64,000 bases of DNA from Candidatus Rhabdochlamydia oedothoracis (GTDB lineage: Bacteria; Chlamydiota; Chlamydiia; Chlamydiales; Rhabdochlamydiaceae). The notes under the pieces were generated by a model. It had not been told where the DNA came from and searched no databases. It saw only the letters and a program-made list of their open reading frames with translations. Made by a program: the position numbers and the translations under genes. Shown here piece by piece: positions 1 to 7,520 of this stretch (positions are counted from its first letter, which is position 1; every line of letters starts with the position of its first letter). Location of the stretch: the NCBI RefSeq assembly GCF_019453995.1, contig NZ_CP075587.1, forward strand, positions 248,001 to 312,000, written 5' to 3'.

Positions 1-698
1 GAGACACTCTCTAGATCTCCAAAAAACACAAGATGAATCTTTTCGTTTTGTAATAACTTATGGGCCACTTCCACGAATCTCTCAGGGAACCAACATTTAG
101 CCGAACCATACGTAGCAGCTGGGTTAATACCGATTAAGATATCACCCTCTTGCACTCCTTGCTGCTTGACTAGCTCTTGCGCTGCTTTTATTTCTTGATT
201 AGCAAGATACAACCGAGGGTTTGTTTTTGAAACAGGAATTCCCAATACAGACAATAACATTTTATATGTCTTGACGAGATGTTGCTTTTTTAATTGAGAG
301 GGAGGATGAATAGGATGGGTTAATAAAAAACTTCTAAAATTACCCCCGTATCCTATCCGATAGGACACATGCCCTCGATAAAACCACCAGGAAGAAGAAA
401 ATGAATTGGTCAATAAAATGCCTAAGTCATACTTCCCTTGCCGTATTTTTTCCATAAGATCTCGGTGATTATCTCTACGATTAAATCCACTAGCCTTACT
501 AAAACAAAATATCTCATTAATATCGGGATCCGTCTCTAATAACTGACAAACGCCTATACGACACATTGCTGTAATGGAAGCTTTTGGAAAAGAGCTGCGT
601 ACATCGGAAAGAATAGGAGTTGCCATGACAAAATCCCCTATCCAATTAGGCATGCGTATGATGATACTCTTAGGATCTATGTGTTTAATTGATTTCAT
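1..698 (-). CDS. waaF: ADP-heptose:LPS heptosyltransferase (WaaF-like), 3' end outside window
   Basis: The minus strand is open from an ATG at 698 to the window edge, giving about 232 codons. The N-terminus carries the heptosyltransferase signature PNWIGDFVMATP, and a later segment reads GINPAATYGSAKCW, typical of the second Rossmann half of GT9 enzymes. The family adds heptose from ADP-heptose to the LPS inner core on the cytoplasmic face of the inner membrane. ATGs at 706 and 709 are in other frames and close quickly, so 698 is chosen. The C-terminus is missing only because the window ends. A Tnp4-type element end lies about 100 bp upstream. The heptosyltransferase family is secure; WaaF rather than WaaC is inferred from the PNWIGD motif. 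Confidence 0.85.
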   Translation of the reverse strand, partial: MKSIKHIDPKSIIIRMPNWIGDFVMATPILSDVRSSFPKASITAMCRIGVCQLLETDPDINEIFCFSKASGFNRRDNHRDLMEKIRQGKYDLGILLTNSFSSSWWFYRGHVSYRIGYGGNFRSFLLTHPIHPPSQLKKQHLVKTYKMLLSVLGIPVSKTNPRLYLANQEIKAAQELVKQQGVQEGDILIGINPAATYGSAKCWFPERFVEVAHKLLQNEKIHLVFFGDLESV

Positions 699-855
699 GG
701 GTTCATCATAATAATAATCAGCAAAAACTCACAAAACAATTCGTTTTAATAATTGTGGTAAGCACCTCATCAGGTGTAATTTTACGAATACAATTCATTA
801 GATCTCTTGCATAACCAATAAGCAATCTAAAATTTTAAAGTATTTTAATCCATGA

Positions 856-1672
856 GAGCTGGAAGTAGCCCTCGAGGCGGTAGCAAATCAAAACTTTCAC
901 AAGACCAAAAAGAGTCTCTACTAAAACACCTACATGAAAAGACCTATCTTAAAGTCAAAGGGATCATAGCTTATGTGCATGAGCAATATGGGATAAAATA
1001 TTCCCGAAGTGGCATGACAGATTGGCTCATACAGCACGGATTTGTTTATAAACGTCCTAAAAAGATTCCTGGGAAATTAGATCCTGAAAAACAACGAATT
1101 TTCATAGAACCTTAAACCCTGATTAAGAGATCTATTTCATAGATGCTGTGCATCCTGAACATCAGTCCCAAGCCGTATGTGGATAGATCAAAAAAGGCGT
1201 TCAAAAGACTTTGCAGACATCCGGGAAACAATTGCGATTGCATTTTGCTGCAGCTCTTTGCCTGACAGGAATGAAGATTTTTACAGAGGAATATAAGACA
1301 GTTGATGCCGATGCAATGCTCGATTTTTTCAAGAAGCTAGAAAAACAGACAGAGGCTCGAATTATTCATGTAATTTTGGATAATGCGAGATCAAACAAAA
1401 ATAAGAAACTAGAAGAGTTTCTGATGTCTTCTAGGATTAAAGTGCACTATCTCCCTCCTTATTCGCCGAATTTGAATCCTATTGAACGCTTGTGGAAGAT
1501 CTTAAAGGAAAAGACGGTATACAATCGATATTACGAAACGTCGGTGACTTTTTTTCAGGCAATTAGAGGATTCTTCTTAGAAGAGATACCGAAAATAACA
1601 GATATTTTGAAATGTAGGATAAACGACAAGTTTCAAGTCGTTGACTTAAATCCCATTAAGCTAGCCGTTTGA
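856..1672 (+). pseudogene. IS630-A transposase relic with 22-nt deletion
   Basis: This is colinear with the intact IS630-A transposase (37539-38573) from about residue 75 to the C-terminus. Compared with it, 22 nt are missing near 1113, a stop replaces a Glu codon shortly after, and a TAG replaces the Trp codon in GWIKKGVQ. The DDE end survives, with VILDNARSNK and YSPNLNPIERLWKIL. The same 22-nt deletion is present in the relic at 26985-27925, so the two descend from one defective copy. It cannot encode an active transposase. Confidence 0.85.
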
Positions 1673-1680
1673 ATCGGCAC

Positions 1681-1935
1681 TAGTATAGAAGCATTTTCAC
1701 TACATAAAAACCATTGGAGGATATTCTGGAAAAAAATTTGCAAAGAGTGTGCAGGAGATATTAGGATGTATATTAGAAATAGCCAAAAGAAATACACTTC
1801 ATACTTTTACAGTTATTCCCAAAAGATGGGTTGTAGAGCGTTCTTTTGCGTGGATAGAAAAATGTCGCAGGCTATGGAAAAATTGCGAAAGAAAACTACA
1901 TACAAGCCTGAATATGGTGGTTCTTGCTTTAAAAG
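1681..1935 (+). mobile_element. IS5 (IS1031-like) 3' fragment
   Basis: This matches the 3' part of the reference copy at 33305-34171, from the sequence around ITDRNG to RKLHTSLNMVVLA. An internal deletion after ACCATT removes the LFGAKNVLADG segment. The fragment abuts the IS630-A right end at a TA, as expected if IS630-A inserted into this IS5. Confidence 0.75.
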
Positions 1936-2023
1936 TTGGCAAAAAAAACCAAAAAGTTTTAAAATTAATCCACTCCATCACACTAATGAAAGCTTTAAAA
2001 TAAGGGGTTATGCAAGAAATCTA

Positions 2024-2665
2024 ATGATAGGCCCTGACCCAAACGCCATCTACCCCATTAAGGACTATACGAAGCTCGTCTTCCTAAAAAACTTCGTCAA
2101 GGCCACCAATATTATCGTAGGTGAATATACCTATTTCGATGACAGGCGCCATGGTCCAGAGAAATTTGAAGAATATAACGTCCTCTATAACTACGATTTC
2201 TCAAAAGTTAAACTCATCATCGGGAAATTCTGCGCCATTGCAGCAGAAACAAAATTCATCATGACGGGAGATCACAAGCTCGATGCGATCAGTACATATC
2301 CATTTCCCATCTTTCAGAAAGGGTGGGAAAACGTTTTCAATATATTTGATCTTCCTGTAAAAGGGGACATCGTTGTTGGGAACGATGTTTGGTTTGGATA
2401 TGATGTGCTTGTCAAGGGGGGTGTAAAGATCGGAAATGGAGCGATTATCGCTACGCGCGCAGTCGTCGTCAAAGATGTTCCTCCCTATGCAATCGTAGCA
2501 GGCAACCCTGCAAAAATTGTCAAAATGCGCTTCGATGACAAGACCATCGAACGACTTCTACGCATCTCTTGGTGGAACTGGGATATTGAAAAAATTAATC
2601 GTCACCTTTCCTTGATCTGCAATCTTGATGTGGATCGATTAGAAGCGGCTGGCTTGGAGGAGTAG
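2024..2665 (+). CDS. Vat/xenobiotic O-acetyltransferase (left-handed beta-helix)
   Basis: This 213-residue protein starts MIGPDPNAIYPI and has the family's landmarks in order: IIVGEYTYFDD (about 30-40), IIGKFCAIA, the catalytic-region MTGDHKLDAISTYPF, then hexapeptide repeats such as VVGNDVWFGYDVLVKGGVKI and the closing IVAGNPAKIV. The family transfers acetyl from acetyl-CoA to a hydroxyl of streptogramin A, chloramphenicol or similar compounds, and its length of about 210 residues fits. The frame is open further upstream, but that part is transposon sequence. The ATG at 2024 follows the IS end TGCAAGAAATCTA directly. The gene looks richer in G+C than its neighbours, which suggests acquisition. 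The family is sure; the substrate is not known. Confidence 0.87.
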   Translation: MIGPDPNAIYPIKDYTKLVFLKNFVKATNIIVGEYTYFDDRRHGPEKFEEYNVLYNYDFSKVKLIIGKFCAIAAETKFIMTGDHKLDAISTYPFPIFQKGWENVFNIFDLPVKGDIVVGNDVWFGYDVLVKGGVKIGNGAIIATRAVVVKDVPPYAIVAGNPAKIVKMRFDDKTIERLLRISWWNWDIEKINRHLSLICNLDVDRLEAAGLEE

Positions 2666-2900
2666 AATGATTGACATCAAAAGAGCAAGCTTTTGGTTGT
2701 ACAATAGAGGCTTTTTCTAAAAGTGTTTTTGCAGTTGTTGTCTCTGCTATATGTGTTATGCATTTTTCGGCGATTGAAATAGTTTTTTTTAAGACTAATT
2801 GAGTAGAAATATCTGGAAAAGGGTGATTTTTTCCTGCCGTTTTCCGTGGTACTTTCGAATGCGAAATTACAGAGCCTACTACATGCATAGTGCAAGACAT
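2595..2900 (-). CDS. Possible small hypothetical protein or relic
   Basis: An open frame of 101 codons begins with ATG at 2900, preceded by an AAGGA at short spacing. It overlaps the 3' end of the convergent acetyltransferase gene by about 70 bp. No domain is recognised and there is no signal peptide. The composition is plausible for a real protein in its first 75 residues. The overlap and the surrounding IS debris make a gene relic as likely as a functional gene. Confidence 0.25.
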   Translation of the reverse strand: MSCTMHVVGSVISHSKVPRKTAGKNHPFPDISTQLVLKKTISIAEKCITHIAETTTAKTLLEKASIVQPKACSFDVNHSTPPSQPLLIDPHQDCRSRKGDD

Positions 2901-3035
2901 TCATTCCTTGTATTTTTTTTATCAATTAATAAATTTATGGAAATACAAGGACTATTGCAACCTAATATTTTGAATCGACCGCAATTAAAAGAGGGAATTT
3001 AGCTAGTTTTTGCAAACCTGCACTTAAATCGTATA

Positions 3036-3139
3036 TAGTGGTTCCGATTCAATCGCATAAAAAAATATAGGATTAACGACAAGTTTCAAGTCGTTGACTT
3101 GAACCCCATTAAGCTAGCCGTTTGCATTAGCACTACTAT
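3036..3139. repeat. MITE-1 copy (IS630-A derived, about 105 bp)
   Basis: The left 30 bp match the IS630-A left end (AGTGGTTCCGATTCAATCG) and the right 70 bp match the transposase C-terminal/right end, with the middle deleted. It is flanked by TA-rich target sequence as in IS630. It contains the hairpin TTCAAGTC-GTT-GACTTGAA. Other copies are at 51991, 59196 and 59585. Confidence 0.8.
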
Positions 3140-3144
3140 ATACT

Positions 3145-3465
3145 GAAATGCATTAGAAAAAAGACTTTTCAAACACTAAATTCATTGAAATTTTCTAATG
3201 GATTGAGATATGAGTTTTGCTCATATGCAACTAAAAGAGAACTTTTTAACAAGAAACCAAAAAGACCTCCTCAAGGCTCGTCATCGCCATGAACGGGATA
3301 AAAGGCTATGCGATAGAATCAAATCTATTTTATTGTTAGATGAAGGGTGGACATACCCACAATTAGCACATGCTTTACTCCTAGATGAGGATACGATAAG
3401 GCGTTACTATAAAACTTATTTAGAAGGTGGCAAAGAAGCATTGCTGAATTTGAACTATGCAGGAT
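3145..3465 (+). pseudogene. IS630-B left end and transposase N-terminus
   Basis: The end sequence CTGAAATGCATTAGAAAAAAG recurs inverted near 16111. From 3210 an open frame encodes an IS630-type helix-turn-helix N-terminus, with HERDKRLCDRIKSILLLDEG and DEDTIRRYYKTYLEGG. It breaks at about 3466, where the sequence switches to inverted IS630-A, so the DDE domain is absent. Confidence 0.7.
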
Positions 3466-3713
3466 CGGAATCATATTCTCTGAGGTATTTCTGAACAGTG
3501 ATAGGGCTTATCCGGAGTGCTTTAGCAAGATTTTTTGTTGAGATACCCTCATCATAGCCCAAAATTACACAAAGCCTATTCCGTTCAGAGTAGTCTTTTG
3601 GATGCTTTAACTTGTGTTCTAAGTCAGCTATCTGGCTAGGGGTCAGTTTTTTCATACTCAATAGCTTAACACAAAACAAAATATTTTTCTATACGATTGA
3701 ATCGGAACCACTA
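3466..3713 (-). pseudogene. IS630-A left end and transposase N-terminal fragment
   Basis: This equals the first ~250 bp of IS630-A on the minus strand, encoding MKKLTPSQIADLEHKLKHPK and the HTH segment. It is cut at 3466 by a junction with IS630-B. Its outer end, ACCACTATATA, abuts the IS110 copy directly. Confidence 0.8.
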
Positions 3714-3844
3714 TATACATGCCATAATTGCACACAAAGAAGGGGTTGCTCCTTAAACGGAGTAGGTTAAACTCTCCAATATAAACGAGATTTTTTCAAA
3801 TCTCAAAACCGCTCATTAAAGAGCAAAAAAATGAGGAGCAACCC

Positions 3845-4876
3845 ATGAAGCATTATATTGGATTAGATGTATCAATGAAAAGAACTTTTATCTGTGTATT
3901 AAATGAACAAGGTAAGATTGTCCATGAAGGTTCAGAAAAAACAGATCCTGATTTACTAGCAGATGATTTTTCCAAAAGAGATTTTCAAGAAATCGTTGTT
4001 GGCTTTGAAAGTGGATGTTTATCTCATTACCTAGTCACAGGATTTAGAAAAAGAGCTATAGATCCCCTATGTATGGATGCAAGGAAGCTGAGTACGATTC
4101 TTGCTTTGAAAATAAATAAGACAGACAAAAATGATGCACGAGGAATCGCAGAAGCTCTTCGATCAGGTATGTATACACGAGTACACTGTAAGCCCCAAGA
4201 TTCAGTAGAAAAAAGCATTTTGTTAGTTTCCAGAAGAGCGCTAATTAAACAGCAAACGCAGTTAAAAAATACTGTAAGGGGCTTGCTTAAAAGTTACGGA
4301 ATACGATTGGGATCTGTGGGATCCAAAAGATTTTCGTCTGTGGTTGTAAAGCAGATAGAAAAACAGGAAAAAAGTATTGTTCTGAGCATAACCTCTCTAT
4401 TAAATACCTTTGATAAGGTAGTTGAGGAAGTAGAAAAACTGGATAAAGAAATGCTTAAGCTGGTCAGTCAAGATAAAGAAGTACAACGGCTTATGACAAT
4501 CCCTGGCGTAGGACCTGTAACAGCATTAACCTATAAAACAGAAATTTTTGATCCCACTCGTTTTAACGATTCTAAATCAGTAGGAGCCTATCTTGGTATG
4601 ACGCCTAAACAGTATGCCTCCGGAGAGGTGCAAAGACAGGGAAGAATTTCAAAATGTGGATCCAGTGAACTTAGATCTCTATTAGTTGAAGCCGGAATAG
4701 TAATGCTGACACGAAGTAAGAAATGGAGCAAGCTAAAAGCTTGGGGATTAAAAATCATGAGAAAAAAAGGAATGAAGAAAGCCGCCTTAGCAGTAGGTAG
4801 AAAGTTATCCGTAATTATGCATAAGATGCTGATTGAACAAAAAGAATTTATTTACGGTGAGCCAAAGGCAGCTTAA
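3845..4876 (+). CDS. IS110 family transposase (DEDD recombinase)
   Basis: The protein has 343 residues. The N-terminal RuvC-like DEDD domain starts MKHYIGLDVSMK and continues with GFESGCLSHYLV and KTDKNDARGIAEALRSG. The C-terminal Transposase_20 domain has the helix-hairpin-helix RLMTIPGVGPVTALT and the serine-region GRISKCGSSELRSLLVEAG. The family excises and integrates its element through a circular intermediate, guided in characterised members by an element-encoded bridge RNA. The start follows a good GAGGAGCAACCC leader. The gene is intact and near-identical to the second copy, so it may be active. Confidence 0.93.
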   Translation: MKHYIGLDVSMKRTFICVLNEQGKIVHEGSEKTDPDLLADDFSKRDFQEIVVGFESGCLSHYLVTGFRKRAIDPLCMDARKLSTILALKINKTDKNDARGIAEALRSGMYTRVHCKPQDSVEKSILLVSRRALIKQQTQLKNTVRGLLKSYGIRLGSVGSKRFSSVVVKQIEKQEKSIVLSITSLLNTFDKVVEEVEKLDKEMLKLVSQDKEVQRLMTIPGVGPVTALTYKTEIFDPTRFNDSKSVGAYLGMTPKQYASGEVQRQGRISKCGSSELRSLLVEAGIVMLTRSKKWSKLKAWGLKIMRKKGMKKAALAVGRKLSVIMHKMLIEQKEFIYGEPKAA

Positions 4877-5197
4877 AAACGCATTTTTTTAGAAATAAAA
4901 ACATTAGGAAAAGTGACTAAAATTTTTTGCAGGAGAAAAACGAAGAAATAGGTAAAGACGACAAATGAGTTGGCTCTTAGAAGCCGTAATATACATTGTC
5001 TTGCCCATTTCATTTCGGATAGCATAATGGAGCGAAGAATCTAAAATAGTTTTCTTCAAAAAGACTCCGCAGAGAACCCTGGACTTATCTCCCGCATTAA
5101 ACTTTGCTGTCCTAAGATCTTAAAAAACGCCTTTTATTTTGCAAGCAAAATATCGGCTCGGAGAGCTTATGAAGAATTAAGAGAATTTATATTCCCC
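4877..5197 (+). ncRNA. Candidate IS110 bridge RNA region (3' non-coding end)
   Basis: About 320 nt separate the transposase stop from the right sub-terminal repeat. No reading frame is sensible here, yet the two copies are almost identical across it. In IS1111-type elements the bridge RNA is known to lie in this 3' position. I have not folded it or identified the target- and donor-binding loops. The claim rests on position, length and conservation. Confidence 0.4.
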
Positions 5198-5215
5198 TTG
5201 TGTGCAATTAGAGAA

Positions 5216-5345
5216 CTCGTTTACATTCAAATTAAGAGTTTGAGTGTATAAACATTTTTATACAAAAGATAACATCTTCTTGCAAAATAGAGCAGTTTTT
5301 TCAAAAAAAACTAGTTATGCAATTCTTAATTTGAAATCAAACTAG
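5216..5345. repeat. MITE-2 copy a (130 bp)
   Basis: The 130-bp element has imperfect inverted termini (CTCGTTTACATTCAAATTAAGA against CTAGTTTGATTTCAAATTAAGA read from the other end) and is followed by a TA. Inside is a perfect hairpin, TGTATAAA-CATT-TTTATACA. Copies of the same length lie at 27930-28059 and 39699-39828, with a truncated one at 42969-43074. One terminus resembles the IS630-B right end. Confidence 0.8.
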
Positions 5346-5372
5346 TATAGATTGATTATTGACATCTTAAAG

Positions 5373-6059
5373 TTATTCTCGGAAACGATATCCTACACCG
5401 CGCACTGTTTCAATCCAATCAAAGTTAGGACCTAGTTTTTTGCGTAAGGATGCGATGTGTACATCTATGTTCCGATCGACGATAAAAGCATCGTCATTAT
5501 GGATATCATCCAGTAATTGATTGCGTGTTAAAACTTTGCCGCGGTTTGTTAGAAGGCGGCGTAGAATGCCGAATTCAGATAAGGTAATGGTAATTACTTT
5601 ATCTCCTTTGCGGAGCAAATAACGATCTACTTCTAAGGAAAATTCGCCAAAGGTAATGATTTTTGGCGCCTTTTCAGGTTCTTTAGCACGGCGTAAAACA
5701 GCTTTAATGCGAGAGAAGAGCACTTTAGGAGAAAAGGGTTTAGGTACATAATCATCAGCGCCTAGTTCTAAACCTAAAATCATGTCTAACTCTTCTGATT
5801 TAGCTGTTAGAATGATGACGGGAATGCCACGTAGATCGGGGTTTGCTTTCATTTTACGGCATACGTCAAAACCGTTTTGTCCGGGTAACATAATATCGAG
5901 AATGACCAAATCTGGTTTTTCTCTTTCAATAGCGCGATAACCATTTATGCCATCTACTTCAACATGCATCTTGTATCCAGATGCTTCTGCTTGTAATTTG
6001 ATTAGCGCTGCAATATCTTCTTCGTCTTCGATTAGCAAGATTCTTTTTTTATGACTCAT
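5373..6059 (-). CDS. OmpR/PhoB-type response regulator (ChxR-like)
   Basis: The 228-residue protein has an N-terminal receiver domain (about 5-120) and a C-terminal winged-helix DNA-binding domain (about 130-228, with NIDVHIASLRKKLG and IETVRGVGYRFRE). The receiver keeps the full phosphorylation site: E11/D12, phospho-acceptor D55 in LVILDIMLPG, T85 and K107. Chlamydia ChxR is known as an atypical, phosphorylation-independent member, so this version looks more conventional. The start overlaps the murI stop by 4 nt, making it the last gene of the minus-strand operon. No histidine kinase is nearby, so the partner is unknown. Confidence 0.88.
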   Translation of the reverse strand: MSHKKRILLIEDEEDIAALIKLQAEASGYKMHVEVDGINGYRAIEREKPDLVILDIMLPGQNGFDVCRKMKANPDLRGIPVIILTAKSEELDMILGLELGADDYVPKPFSPKVLFSRIKAVLRRAKEPEKAPKIITFGEFSLEVDRYLLRKGDKVITITLSEFGILRRLLTNRGKVLTRNQLLDDIHNDDAFIVDRNIDVHIASLRKKLGPNFDWIETVRGVGYRFRE

Positions 6060-6961
6060 CTATGACCTCGTTTAGCAATGGATAAATTAAGTTTGTTTTT
6101 TAATTCAAGCAGAGAAATTAAATTTTTTTCACGCTTTTTGTGTACTTGTGTCATGATGAGGGGCGATGTTTTTTCGATGGGATGGTGGAAAAATCGTTTG
6201 CTTAGTGTGGAAAATCTCTCTGGATCTTGCGATACAAAAAATTGGTATTTGGCAGGATCTGTTTGCTGGTTTAATAAATCTAGTTTAGATAAGAACTGTC
6301 TTGTTGTTTGGGCGCATCTGCTTGCTGGATCTAATAAGGGAATTTTATTCCCCATACACTGTCGAATGAGAGACTGAATGAGAGGATAATGCGTGCATCC
6401 AAGCAATATCGCATCAATCGATTCTTCTGTAAGGGGGGATAGATACTCCGTCACTGCTAATTGAATGATTGGATGATCAAAATATCCTTCTTCGATTAAG
6501 GGAACAAACAGAGGGCATGCAATACAAGATAGGGAAACATCAGGCAATTTGGTGTATAATTGTTTTTGATAAGTTCCAGATGCAATTGTAGCTCGTGTTC
6601 CTAAAACAACAATAGATTCATTAGGTTTAGTCTCCATAATTTCTTCTATGGCCTGCTCTATTATGGCTATAATGGGTACATTGATAATACTACGAATAAT
6701 CTCTAAGCAAGCAGCACAAGCTGTATGACAAGCAATGATTAATAATTTGATATCTTGAGATAGTAAAAAATCTATGCTTTCTAAGACGTAAGTAGTAATT
6801 AACTCAATGCTTTTATTCCCATAGGGAAGATGTGCGGTATCTCCGAAATATGTGATATTTTCGTGTGGCAAGCAAGTAGAAATTGCTTGCATTACGTTAA
6901 GACCTCCTAATCCAGAGTCAAAAATGCCTATTTTTTTTTGACTGATATCACTCTGTGTCAT
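6056..6961 (-). CDS. murI: Glutamate racemase
   Basis: The enzyme makes D-glutamate for peptidoglycan precursors in the cytoplasm. The 301-residue protein shows IGIFDSGLGGLNVM (11-24), YFGDTAHLPYG (38-48), a first catalytic cysteine C78 in IIACHTACA and a second, C189, in LLGCTHYPL. Most racemases have CNT at the first site; here it is CHT, an Asn-to-His change. The gene overlaps its upstream LysM neighbour by 14 bp and its downstream regulator by 4 bp, so translation is probably coupled. The family is certain; whether the His79 variant changes activity is open. Confidence 0.9.
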   Translation of the reverse strand: MTQSDISQKKIGIFDSGLGGLNVMQAISTCLPHENITYFGDTAHLPYGNKSIELITTYVLESIDFLLSQDIKLLIIACHTACAACLEIIRSIINVPIIAIIEQAIEEIMETKPNESIVVLGTRATIASGTYQKQLYTKLPDVSLSCIACPLFVPLIEEGYFDHPIIQLAVTEYLSPLTEESIDAILLGCTHYPLIQSLIRQCMGNKIPLLDPASRCAQTTRQFLSKLDLLNQQTDPAKYQFFVSQDPERFSTLSKRFFHHPIEKTSPLIMTQVHKKREKNLISLLELKNKLNLSIAKRGHR

Positions 6962-7517
6962 GGGGAATTTTTAGCTCCTGTCCGGGGAATATGGTATCTT
7001 TAATCAGTTTATTATTTGCTTTAAGCTCTTCAACCGATACATGATGAAGCCTAGCGATTTTTTCTAAAGAATCTCCTGCTCGAACCTTATAAGATTTTAC
7101 TCTTGTTTTTGTTGTAGAGGGATGTATTTTTTTAAGTAGGTCTGCTATTGTGTTTTTTAGCTCAGAGACATTTTGCAAGCCCTTTTCATGAGCGATTAAT
7201 TGTGTGTTCATTTTGTTTAGATGTTCTAAGAGTTGCTCTATATCTTTTTTCAGGTTTTTTATCTCAGAAGAGAGTTTATCTATTGTATTTTCTTGCATTT
7301 GCATACGTGATTGAAGTTCTTTGCATTCAATGAATACAGGAGTTTTTTGTGCATCTATTTTTTCTTCCATTAATTGCATATCGACTTCAAATGTACGGAT
7401 TTGATGCTTTAAATCTGCTATTTCTAATTGCAGCTCGTAAGAAGAGGGAATATATTCGCGTGTTTTCCCATAGCAAAAAGTGGTTATGAGCATGCATGTA
7501 AGAAAAAGGGTACTCAT
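6948..7517 (-). CDS. Secreted coiled-coil protein with C-terminal LysM domain
   Basis: The 189-residue protein begins with a short hydrophobic signal (LFLTCMLITTFCYG). A coiled coil follows (about 25-125, rich in E, K, L and Q heptads). A C-terminal LysM domain (about 143-186) reads YKVRAGDSLEKIARLHHVSV and ends with FPGQELKIP. LysM binds peptidoglycan glycan strands, so the protein likely sits in the periplasm beside Pal. It starts 3 nt after the pal stop. In Chlamydia a LysM protein follows pal in the same place (CT601 position), which supports orthology. Confidence 0.82.
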   Translation of the reverse strand: MSTLFLTCMLITTFCYGKTREYIPSSYELQLEIADLKHQIRTFEVDMQLMEEKIDAQKTPVFIECKELQSRMQMQENTIDKLSSEIKNLKKDIEQLLEHLNKMNTQLIAHEKGLQNVSELKNTIADLLKKIHPSTTKTRVKSYKVRAGDSLEKIARLHHVSVEELKANNKLIKDTIFPGQELKIPHDTE

Positions 7518-7520
7518 TAT

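Larger units (their letters stand above)
799..2023. mobile_element. IS5/Tnp4-type element remnant carrying nested IS630-A and IS5 pieces
   Basis: The left terminus (TAGATCTCTTGCATAACC, 799-816) and right terminus (ending GCAAGAAATCTA at 2023) are near-perfect inverted repeats. The bases to about 855 and from about 1983 match the two ends of the compact 153-bp element at 63624-63776. Between them lie an IS630-A relic and an IS5 fragment, so a small non-autonomous element was interrupted later. Confidence 0.6.
3714..5215 (+). mobile_element. IS110 family (IS1111-type) element, copy 1
   Basis: It contains an intact transposase, a short 5' and a ~340-nt 3' non-coding region, and sub-terminal 12-bp inverted repeats: AATTGCACACAA at 3726-3737 and TTGTGTGCAATT at 5198-5209. 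Sub-terminal repeats with a long 3' end are the IS1111 pattern. Copy 2 (13792-15293) has the same 1484-bp span between repeats and differs at only a handful of bases. The outer ends are placed between an IS630-A terminus and a MITE-2 terminus and are uncertain by a few bases. Confidence 0.85.

Noticed and set aside
1766-2023. 86-codon N-terminal extension of the acetyltransferase
   Set aside because: The codons are an out-of-frame reading of the IS5 fragment and a transposon end; the family normally starts at MIGPDP.
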